DNA from: CAVPMW01 sp963706515
Lineage (GTDB): Bacteria > Chloroflexota > Anaerolineae > Anaerolineales > UBA4823
DNA length: 64,000 bases
Reading direction: 5' to 3'
NCBI GenBank assembly: GCA_963706515.1
Contig: CAVPMW010000022.1
Coordinates: 1 to 64,000, forward strand
Made by a program: the position numbers and the translations under genes. The notes under the pieces are model-generated. The model worked only from the letters and a program-made list of their open reading frames with translations. It was not told the origin of the DNA and did not search any database. How positions within the stretch are numbered: the stretch's first letter is position 1; the number at the start of each line of letters is the position of its first letter. Positions 45,554-53,162 of this stretch are shown here, piece after piece.

Positions 45554-46162
45554 CTAGCCATTTGCCTGACTTGAGATTTCGTTATGCCGGGCTTCCCAGT
45601 CCTCGTGCAGGAGCCCCCAGAAGTGCAGGTCCCAACGGTGTCCAAAGCGGTAAAGGGCCTCACGCTGGCATACTTCCCTGACGAAGCCGGCTTTTTCAAA
45701 GGTGCGCAATGCTGCCGGGTTATATTCCGGAATCATCGCGGTCAGGCGGAAAAGGTTAAGCTCGCTGAAGGCAAAGCGCAATCCCATATGAAGGGCCTCC
45801 GTGCCGTTGCCCTGCCGCCGGTCGGCAGGGTCGCCGATGCCGAGCTGGATCCAGCCCGCCCCGTTATTCCACTCGATCCAGTACAGCCGTAAGAAACCGA
45901 GCAGACGTTCGGGATGCTCTGCACTCTCCAGGCTGCGGACGGCGAAGTAGTACAGGTTTTTTTCCTCATCTGCCTCCTTTTCGATGCCTTCGAACATTTT
46001 CTTTACCTGGGCAGGTGAGAGAGGTCGGGCAGGCTCCAAAGCGAGCATCTGCAGATAGTCCGCCTTCTGGGTCCATCCGGCGACGACTTCCGGATCCTTG
46101 TCGTAGTCGATGGGAGTCAGTCGCACCTGATTGCCAACAAAGAGCTGATCTTGTATACCCAT
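45554..46162 (-). CDS. GNAT acetyltransferase, RimJ/RimL type
   Basis: A 202-residue single-domain acetyltransferase. It opens with DQLFVGNQVRLTPID, has the acetyl-CoA loop LGIGDPADRRQGNGTEALHMGL and the C-terminal EYNPAALRTFEKAGFVREV, WDLHFWGLLHEDW. It is the first of three adjacent RimJ-like paralogues and lies 55 bp after the ABC ATPase gene and 16 bp before the next paralogue. Confidence 0.87.
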   Translation of the reverse strand: MGIQDQLFVGNQVRLTPIDYDKDPEVVAGWTQKADYLQMLALEPARPLSPAQVKKMFEGIEKEADEEKNLYYFAVRSLESAEHPERLLGFLRLYWIEWNNGAGWIQLGIGDPADRRQGNGTEALHMGLRFAFSELNLFRLTAMIPEYNPAALRTFEKAGFVREVCQREALYRFGHRWDLHFWGLLHEDWEARHNEISSQANG

Positions 46163-46217
46163 TCCGATCTCCTATCCTGGAATTCTCCGCCGAGGAGGGG
46201 GAATACCGCCTCGGCGT

Positions 46218-47003
46218 TTATTTCAACCATTCCCTCAGGCTCTCCGATTTTTCGATGCCAATGATTTTGCCCTGCTCAAGCAAAGCAACCTGGTCGCACA
46301 GCTCATGCGCTTCGAGAGAGTCCTGGGTAGTGATAAGAATAGTCATGCCGAAGCGGTCACGCAGCTCGCTGAGGAAGTTCTGCACCTTGAGTTTCGCTTC
46401 TGGCTCCAGGTCTGCGGTAGGCTCATCCAGGAGGAGCAAGCGCGGCCAGGAAAGGATCGATCCGGCGATCGCCACCAGGTGCTGCAGGGGAGGGGAGAGG
46501 CTCTCCATAGGCTTGAGGAGAGATTGCCCGTCCATTCCCAGCCGCTCCAGGATTTCCTCGGACTGGCTGCGCGCCTGGGCTTCCTCCATTCCAAAGCCGC
46601 GTGCCTTGTAGACCAGGTTATCCATTGCGGAGAGCTGCTTGTAGAAGCTGGCATCTTCCGCAAGATGGTTGATCAGGCGCTGCACCTGGACTGGCTGGCG
46701 CACCACATCGAAGCCAAAGATCAAAATCTCCCCGCCATCCGGCAGAAGCTGGGTCGCCAGGATGCGGATCAGGGTCGATTTCCCCGCGCCTCCGGGTCCC
46801 AGAATCCCGAAGATCTGACCTTGAGGGACACGGAAAGAAACATGGTCTACAGCTACCACGCGTGGTCTGGCATTGACCGGACGGTAAAGTTTATCGCCGC
46901 GCAAAGGCAATCCAGCCAGGCGTTCCCTCACGGGGAAATCGGTGCTGCCGAAGGTTTTATATGCTTGATTGACCACAATTGCGTCGCCACTCGTGCCGAA
47001 CAT
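46218..47003 (-). CDS. ABC ATPase with degenerate signature and H-loop
   Basis: About 261 residues, a single ABC domain without membrane segments. An N-terminal extension (to about residue 45) precedes the fold. Walker A GPGGAGKST and Walker B LLLLDEPTADLEPE are intact. The C-loop reads SLSPPLQHLVAI instead of LSGGQ, and the switch His is replaced in ITTQDSLEAHE. No permease gene is adjacent. ATG 47003 is seven bases after AGGAG; ATG 47009 is too close to it. It is the first gene after the attenuator and leads the GNAT/MFS operon. Confidence 0.85.
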   Translation of the reverse strand: MFGTSGDAIVVNQAYKTFGSTDFPVRERLAGLPLRGDKLYRPVNARPRVVAVDHVSFRVPQGQIFGILGPGGAGKSTLIRILATQLLPDGGEILIFGFDVVRQPVQVQRLINHLAEDASFYKQLSAMDNLVYKARGFGMEEAQARSQSEEILERLGMDGQSLLKPMESLSPPLQHLVAIAGSILSWPRLLLLDEPTADLEPEAKLKVQNFLSELRDRFGMTILITTQDSLEAHELCDQVALLEQGKIIGIEKSESLREWLK

Positions 47004-47015
47004 CGTCATACTCCT

Positions 47016-47056
47016 GAAAAACCGACAGGCTGCGGGATTGCCCGTAGCCTGTCGGT
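47016..47056 (-). terminator. Intrinsic terminator 2 of the operon leader
   Basis: Minus-strand hairpin ACCGACAGGCTACGGG / CCCGCAGCCTGTCGGT (47056-47041 and 47036-47021, one wobble pair) followed by a run of five T (47021-47017). It lies directly before the ABC gene's ribosome-binding site. Confidence 0.85.
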
Positions 47057-47063
47057 AATTGTG

Positions 47064-47100
47064 TAAAAAAAGCCACGGGTTTTGTAGTGCACCCGTGGCT
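47064..47100 (-). terminator. Intrinsic terminator 1 of the operon leader
   Basis: Minus-strand hairpin with 10-bp arms AGCCACGGGT (47100-47091) and ACCCGTGGCT (47080-47071), a 10-nt loop and seven T (47071-47065). It begins 20 bp after the leader ORF stop. Confidence 0.9.
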
Positions 47101-47143
47101 GCTAATTCGTGGACAGGAGTTTACCCATCAGCGGGCGCACTAC
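47084..47143 (-). promoter_or_regulatory. Antiterminator pairing of the leader
   Basis: GTAGTGCGCCC (47143-47133, inside the leader ORF, codons for R-S-A-P) can pair over all 11 positions, one of them G-U, with GGGTGCACTAC (47094-47084). That second strand includes the end of the 5' arm and the loop of terminator 1, so the two structures exclude each other. Confidence 0.65.
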
Positions 47144-47213
47144 GACAAGGCAAAGCGAAACCACCGCTAACGGTGGTGCGCTGCCCCTTTACTTGGATCG
47201 ATACTTTGCTCAT
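47121..47213 (-). CDS. 30-residue leader peptide
   Basis: ATG 47213 is eight bases after GGAGAGG and the ORF stops at TAA 47121-47123. It begins MSKVSIQVKGQRTT and ends CRSAPADG. It is transcribed from its own TTGACA promoter and its 3' part forms one strand of the antiterminator. There is no run of one regulatory amino acid, so sensing of a drug or ribosome stalling fits better than amino-acid starvation. A small hairpin (ACCACCG/CGGTGGT, 47177-47160) lies within it. Confidence 0.6.
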   Translation of the reverse strand: MSKVSIQVKGQRTTVSGGFALPCRSAPADG

Positions 47214-47258
47214 AAAATGCGCCTCTCCATTACTTGATTGTCGCTCAAGGCGGGGATG

Positions 47259-47288
47259 AGTTTACCATGGCATTCTATGGGATGTCAA
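47259..47288 (-). promoter_or_regulatory. Promoter of the leader and ABC/GNAT/MFS operon
   Basis: Minus strand TTGACA (47288-47283), an 18-bp spacer and TAAACT (47264-47259). The start would be near 47252, giving a leader of about 250 nt before the ABC ATPase. Confidence 0.7.
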
Positions 47289-47315
47289 GGCTCATTTTCG
47301 CTTAATTTAGATAAT

Positions 47316-47385
47316 CTTAGTCCAAATCACTAAGTACGATATTCTCGATGCTACTTACCCCCCTCGCTGTGCACGGTGATATACT
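47316..47385 (+). promoter_or_regulatory. Extended -10 promoter for formate dehydrogenase with upstream inverted repeat
   Basis: TGATATACT at 47377-47385 is an extended -10 element 18 bp before the GTG start at 47404. The inverted repeat CTTAGT-N7-ACTAAG at 47316-47334 lies between this and the divergent leader promoter, so it could be an operator for either direction. Confidence 0.45.
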
Positions 47386-47403
47386 AGCGATCGTGGAGGA
47401 TTT

Positions 47404-49120
47404 GTGTCTGAATTAGATCTGGCGGAGCTGGTTAACTATCTCCCAGGGATCGCTGCACAGTGGGCGCCCGGCATTATTGCCTGCATTGCTGCACACCCAG
47501 GCGCTCTACGGGTATATCCCTGAACCTGCCGCAGCCGAGATTGGAAGGGTGCTCGGCGTCCCGCTGGCGGATATCGGTGGGGTGATCGACTTCTACAGTA
47601 TGCTTTACCGCGAGCCGGTAGGGGAGGCGGTCATCCAGGTATGCACTGACCCGGCGTGTGCTCTGGCGGGAGGTGAGCAAACGCTGGCTGAGCTGCGCCA
47701 GCGCTTCAGCAGCCCTGAAACCCCCCATTTAACAGTGGAGCGCGCTCCCTGCCTTGGTTTGTGCACCCACGCCCCTGCGGTGCTTTGGGGCGAGACGGCG
47801 CTCGGGGAGGTTTTCCCCGGACAAGGGGCCAAATTAAATCCATCCGAGTTTTCTCACCCTCAGAACCAGGTATTTGGCAGTGTGCGCAGGCTCACTGCAA
47901 GCTGCGGTAAGGGGCGTCCTACCTCCCTGGACGAGTACCTGCGGCAGGGCGGCTACGCAGGCTTGCGCGCCGCATTATCCCTGACCCCGCAGGCGGTCAT
48001 CCAGCGCGTGCAGGATGCAGGTCTGGTCGGCAGGGGAGGGGCAGCTTTCCCTACCGGGGTAAAATGGGCTGGGGCGGCTGCCGCAACCGGCGACCAAAAA
48101 TATATCGTGTGCAATGCGGATGAATCCGAGCCGGGTACCTTTAAAGACCGGATCTTGCTGGAGGATGATCCACAGCGTATCCTGGAAGGCATGCTGATCG
48201 CAGGCTATGCGATCGGTGCGCAGCGAGGTTATATTTACATCCGAGGTGAATACCCGTATGCCTACCAGGTAGTGAGCGAGGCAATCCATGAAGCCCGCCA
48301 GGCAGGCTATCTGGGAAATGACCTGCTTGGCAGTCATTACAATTTTGACGTTGAGCTGCGCCGCGGAGCGGGCGCCTATATCTGTGGTGAAGAGAGCGCT
48401 CTCTTCGAATCGATCGAAGGGAAACGCGGATTTCCCCGCGTCAAGCCGCCTTTCCCCACAACGCACGGCTTATTTGGCAAGCCGACTGCCATCAACAATG
48501 TCGAGACGCTGTGCAACGTCCCTATGATCCTCGCCCAGGGCAGCGCTGCCTATCGTGAAGTAGGAACGGCAAAATCGCCAGGGAGCAAGCTGTTCTGCGT
48601 CTCAGGCGATGTAGAGCAACCGGGGCTTTATGAAGTACCTTTCGGGGTGACCCTTGGCGAGCTGATCGGCTCTGAGGCGGGTGGAGTAAAAGGCGGTCAG
48701 CCCCTGCAGGCGGTCCTGCTGGGTGGGGCAGCCGGCGCGTTTGCCACACCCGGTCACCTGGAGATTCCACTGACGTTCGAGGATCTGCGTGAGGCCGGTC
48801 TGCCGCTGGGTTCGGGTGTGGTGATGGTCTTCAATCAGGACCGGGATCTGCGGGATGTACTGCTCCGCCTGGGACGCTTCTTTGCCCACGAATCGTGCGG
48901 GAAATGCTATCCCTGCCAGCTCGGTACGCAGCGCCAGTATGAGATCTTGAAGCGAGGCGCTGCAGGGAAATCCTTGCCTGGGGATGTTGAGCGCCTGGCG
49001 GATGTTGGCTGGACGATGACAGATGCCTCACTCTGCGGATTGGGGCAGACTGCCGCCAGTGCTGTGCTGAGCGCATTGAAAAACTGGCCCGACCTGTTCG
49101 ACCAGGATGGAGGCGCATAA
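47404..49120 (+). CDS. NAD-dependent formate dehydrogenase, NuoE-NuoF fusion subunit, one frameshift
   Basis: GTG 47404 follows GGAGGA and encodes SELDLAELVNYLPGI; an extra base near 47472 shifts the frame, which resumes LLPALLHTQALYGYIP and runs to 49120 (about 571 residues in all). The NuoE-like part has 2Fe-2S cysteines in CTDPAC and CLGLC. The NuoF-like part has GRGGAAFPTGVKW for FMN/NADH and SCGKCYPCQLG for the 4Fe-4S cluster. It passes electrons from the FeS subunit to NAD+. It is the first gene of the operon. Confidence 0.87.
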
Positions 49121-49123
49121 GCT

Positions 49124-49822
49124 GTGGCGGAAGAGGTGACCATTACAATCGACGGGCGCATTATCACGGTGGAATCTGGGATGACGATCTTGAAGGCTGC
49201 CGAGAGGCTGGGCATCCGCATCCCGACCATCTGCTTCCACGATGCCTGCACCGCGAATGCCCTCTGCCGCATCTGTATCGTCGACGTCGAAGGCGTGCGC
49301 CTGCCGGTGCCGGCTTGCGTGGGATTGGTGAGCGAGGGGATGCGCATCACTACTCACGGCGAGCGAATCGCGCGCAGCCGGCGCACGATCCTGGAAATGC
49401 TGAGCTCGACGGTCGACCTGAGCGAATCCCCGGAAATTAATGCGCTGATGGATGATTACTCAGCCGATCCGGCCCGTTTCCCTGAGGCGGAGCGGCGGGC
49501 GCCAGCCGTCATCGATGACAACCCGATGTATGTGCGCGATTATGCCAAATGCATCCTGTGCTGGCGCTGCGTGCAGGTCTGTGCCGAAGATGCCCAATAC
49601 ACGTATGCCATCAATTTCACCAACCGCGGTTTTGACACCCAGATCGGCACCTTCTTTGACAAACCCATGCCTCAAACATCCTGCGTTTTCTGCGGGCAAT
49701 GTGTGGGCGTCTGCCCGACCGGAGCGCTCAAGCCGAAGCGCGAATGGCTGCTCGAGCAAGGGGCGACGCCGGATGAGGTATTCCAGGTAACCCGTACCGA
49801 GAGAAGGAGAAAAGGGCAGTAA
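49124..49822 (+). CDS. FeS subunit of formate dehydrogenase (HoxU/NuoG N-terminal type)
   Basis: A 232-residue protein starting at GTG 49124, 3 bp after the previous stop. The N-terminal 2Fe-2S domain has CFHDACTANALCRIC. Two 4Fe-4S motifs, CILCWRCVQVC and CVFCGQCVGVCPTG, form a ferredoxin-like C-terminal domain. The His/Cys cluster usual in NuoG (HxxxCxxC) is missing; the region reads TILEMLSSTVDL. It carries electrons between the catalytic FdhA and the NuoEF-like subunit. Confidence 0.87.
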   Translation: MAEEVTITIDGRIITVESGMTILKAAERLGIRIPTICFHDACTANALCRICIVDVEGVRLPVPACVGLVSEGMRITTHGERIARSRRTILEMLSSTVDLSESPEINALMDDYSADPARFPEAERRAPAVIDDNPMYVRDYAKCILCWRCVQVCAEDAQYTYAINFTNRGFDTQIGTFFDKPMPQTSCVFCGQCVGVCPTGALKPKREWLLEQGATPDEVFQVTRTERRRKGQ

Positions 49823-49824
49823 TT

Positions 49825-51988
49825 ATGCTCGAACCTGACCGGATTGTTTCCACGACCTGCCCGTACTGCGGAGTTGGCTGCAATTTAGAGCTGCATCTGA
49901 AAGACGATTTTATCTACCGGGTTACCTCGCCCTTCGATAGCGTCGTCAACCACGGGAATCTGTGCGTCAAGGGGCGCTTCGGGTACGATTTCATCTACCA
50001 CAAAAGGCGGGTAACCACGCCGCTGATCCGCATTCAAGAACAGAAAGCAGGCGAGCGCCAGCAGGCTTTCGACCTCGCGGAATGGCGCGAGGCAACCTGG
50101 GATGAAGCCCTGGACTACGTTGCCGACCGGTTGGTTGAAATTTACCGGCGCAGTGGTCCAGACGCACTTGCGGCCTACCTGTGCGCCAAGGCTACGAACG
50201 AAGATAATTACCTGCTCCAAAAGATGTTCCGCACAATGTTCCGCACCAACAACATCGATCACTGCACCCGCCTGTGCCATGCCGGCTCGGTTGTTGCGCT
50301 GCAGCAGGCGCTCGGCTCTTCGGCGATGAGCAATACGGCTGCCGAGGTCATCCAGGCGGATTGTTTTATCGTCACTGGCTCGAACACCACTGAAAACCAT
50401 CCCATTATCGCCCTGCAGATGAAGGCTGCCGTGGAGAAGTACGGCGCCAAGATGATCGTCATCGATCCCCGCCGGTTGGAGCTGGTCGATTTTGCCGCTT
50501 TGTGGCTGCCCGTGCATTCCGGGCACCAACGTTCCGGTATTCTCGGCGATGGCGCACGTGATCGTCAAAGAAGGTCTGGTTAACCAGCAGTTCATCGCCG
50601 AGCGCACGGAAGGCTACCAGGACTTTCTCGAATCCCTGGAGAAATTTACCCCGGAATATGCCGAGAGCGTCTCCGGGGTGGACCGGAACTTGATCGTCCA
50701 GGCGGCGCGCATGTATGCCGGCGCCCAGAATGGCGCCATCTATTGGGGGATGGGTATTTCCCAGCTCTCGAATGGCACTGCCAGCGCCCTGTCATTGATC
50801 CACCTGGCGTTCCTTACCGGTCATATCGGTCGCGAAGGCACCGGATTGAACCCGCTCCGCGGGCAGAACAACGTGCAAGGCGCGTCGGATATGGGCGCCA
50901 TGCCTTTCCATTACCCGGGTTATATGCTGGTTGACCAACCCGCGAATGCTGCCCGCTGGGAGGCTGCCTGGAACGTCGAGCCGGGTGGACTGAGCCAGAA
51001 GCGCGGCCTGACCACCACCGAGATCCTGGGCAATGCTCGCCCTGGTGGAATACGCAGCCTGTATATCATGGGCGAGAACCCGATGATGTCCGAGCCGAAC
51101 CTGAACCTCACCCGCCACCACATGCAGCAGCTTGAGTTCCTGGTTGCCCAGGATATGTTTATCAACGAGTCCGGCGCGTTTGCGGATGTGTTTTTGCCTG
51201 CCACCTCCTGGGCGGAGAAGGATGGCACGTTCACCAATACCGACCGCCGTGTGCAGCGCGTGCGAGCAGCTCTACCTCCGCGCGGCCAGTCACGCCCCGA
51301 CTGGCAAATCATCTGTGATCTCGCCAAACGGATCGAGGCGCGCCTTGACCGGGGGCGAACCGCATATTGGGACTACCGGCACCCTGCGGAAGTAATGGCT
51401 GAGCTTTGCCAGGTGGTTCCCGAATATGCGGGGATCACCTATGAGCGGATCGATAAGGTCGGCCTGCAAGTTCCGGTCTGGGACGACCAGCATCCGGGAA
51501 CGCCATTCCTGTTTGGAGACACTTTCCCGCGCGGGCGGGGCAAGTTTACTCCTCTGGAATTTATTCCCAGCGTCGAGCTGCCGGATGATGAATATCCATT
51601 CATCCTTACCACCGGGCGCTTGCTGGAACACTGGCACGGCGGGACGATGACGCGCAATTCCAAGCTCGATGAGCTGTACCCGCAGGCCGAAGTGAGTCTC
51701 CATCCGGCGGACGCCGCTCTGGCGGGGGTGCAAGACCAGCAGATGGTTGAGGTGGCTTCGCGGCGCGGCGCGATCATCCTGCGGGCCAAGGTATCCGAGA
51801 AAACCTCTGCCGGGGTGGTGTTCATACCTTTTCATTTTGCCGAGGCGGCGGCGAATTTGCTGACGATTGATGCGCTCGATCCGCAGGCTAAAATCCCAGA
51901 GTTTAAGGCCTGCGCGGTCAAGATAACCCCGGTCGCCGAGAAGCAGCTGCCGCAACCCGATGAACCGGTAACGCGCGGCCGGTATTAA
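49825..51988 (+). CDS. fdhA: Formate dehydrogenase catalytic subunit, molybdopterin type, one frameshift
   Basis: A 4Fe-4S motif CPYCGVGC leads, then NLCVKGRFG. The active site reads DHCTRLCHAGSV, with Cys where E. coli FdhF has Sec, and the adjacent His. MPT-binding blocks include VTGSNTTENHPI, GQNNVQGASDMGA, GENPMMSEPN and LTTGRLLEHWHGGTM. An extra base near 50517 (before PGTNVPVF) breaks the frame; the joined protein has about 720 residues. It oxidises formate (or reduces CO2) with a bis-MGD Mo/W cofactor, coupled to NAD by the two upstream genes. Confidence 0.9.
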
Positions 51989-52026
51989 AAAAGCAGCGGT
52001 CCTCTAAGCGAACCGCAATAAGCCTT

Positions 52027-52072
52027 AGTATCTATCCGAAAGTGGATGGGAACCTACTCGTACTTTCGGAGG
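52027..52072. repeat. REP-like palindromic repeat, copy 3 (internally deleted, inverted)
   Basis: AGTATCTATCCGAAAG... and ...ACTTTCGGAGGGG match the two outer ends of the element at 29147-29238 in reverse orientation, but the inner 22-bp hairpin is missing. It lies between two convergent genes. Confidence 0.6.
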
Positions 52073-52083
52073 GGCTATTAATA

Positions 52084-53130
52084 TTATTTCTTCAGCTGAA
52101 GCGTGTCGATTAGCTTCCCCGCAACATTAAAAAACTGGAAAGTAATCTGATCTGGCGTCGCCTCCACCAGCAGTGCGCCGTAGTTCTCGTTGTAACGCAC
52201 CTGGCTGCCCGGCATATCGTGCTGAAACTCGTAGCGCCCATTCCCACCAATCCCATCGATGATATACGGGAGACCGTCGATCTCCAGCCGCTCGTAGGTG
52301 TGATCGTGACCGCTCAGGACAACCGATGCTCCCCATTCTTTAAAAGGCCATTGCATCCAGGTCGTGGGACCGTGGGTGCCGGAGGAGTATGGGGCGTGGT
52401 GGAAATAGACGATCTTCCACGGTGCGGTAGAGCTGGCAAGCCGCTCCTGCAGCCAGGCTGCCTGGGGCGAGCTGCTGGATACGCCGTCGGGCTCGCGCGA
52501 GTCGCTGTCTACTGCGAAGAACTGCAGCGGACCCCAGAAGAAGTCGTAATAGCGCTCATTGCCGGGCAGGGTGAAATAGTTTAGGTAGGGTTTTGCCCCG
52601 GGAGTATCCCAATCATGGTTTCCTAGCGTTGGGAAAAACCGATTTTGTTCCGCTCCATTCCCGTAATTCCCCTTATACGGCTCAATGAAGGAGTGATAAA
52701 ACTGCCCAATGTTGTCATCGATGCTCGCTGCTGAGCCGGATGGGTAGTTGTTATCGCCGACCGTAATGACGAAATCGGGGTTCCAGTTCGCTACCAGCGC
52801 AGCGACCTGCGCTTCGGGAGGACCGCCCGCGCCGTAATCGCCGATCACGGCGAAGCGCACAGGAGGGACAGGTGATTGGACGGGGGTAAACGGCAGAGCC
52901 ACCGTGACGGTCGCGCTGGCGACGGGCAATGGGCTGAAGCTGGGAATTGGACTGGGCAAGCTGGGAATGGTCGCGGATGGCAGCAGGCTGGCGGTGGGTA
53001 CCTGCGGAACAGGCGACGCGATTGCCGTTGGCACTACACTCATCTGGCAGGCAAGCAGCCAGAACACCAGTAATGCGATGCCAACCAGGAAGCGCAATCT
53101 CGGTTTTATCCCGTTCGTCGCTTTTAGCAT
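52084..53130 (-). CDS. Secreted calcineurin-like phosphoesterase (lipoprotein)
   Basis: A 348-residue exported protein: signal peptide with lipobox LLAC (about residue 28), a P/T/S linker, then a metallophosphoesterase domain with GDYGAGG, GDNNY, LGNHDWD, FHHAPYSSG and SGHDHTYERL. The pattern resembles purple acid phosphatases (TartrateR acid phosphatase-like). It acts outside the cell on phosphate esters. It follows the M1 peptidase gene by 32 bp. Confidence 0.87.
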   Translation of the reverse strand: MLKATNGIKPRLRFLVGIALLVFWLLACQMSVVPTAIASPVPQVPTASLLPSATIPSLPSPIPSFSPLPVASATVTVALPFTPVQSPVPPVRFAVIGDYGAGGPPEAQVAALVANWNPDFVITVGDNNYPSGSAASIDDNIGQFYHSFIEPYKGNYGNGAEQNRFFPTLGNHDWDTPGAKPYLNYFTLPGNERYYDFFWGPLQFFAVDSDSREPDGVSSSSPQAAWLQERLASSTAPWKIVYFHHAPYSSGTHGPTTWMQWPFKEWGASVVLSGHDHTYERLEIDGLPYIIDGIGGNGRYEFQHDMPGSQVRYNENYGALLVEATPDQITFQFFNVAGKLIDTLQLKK

Positions 53131-53162
53131 AGTATCTCCGTCGCTTTTGGATCAGCAGCCGG

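Noticed and set aside
47404..49822. Complex I (nuoEFG) operon
   Set aside because: The third gene is a complete FdhF-type molybdopterin subunit with CHAGSV active site and no other nuo genes are present.
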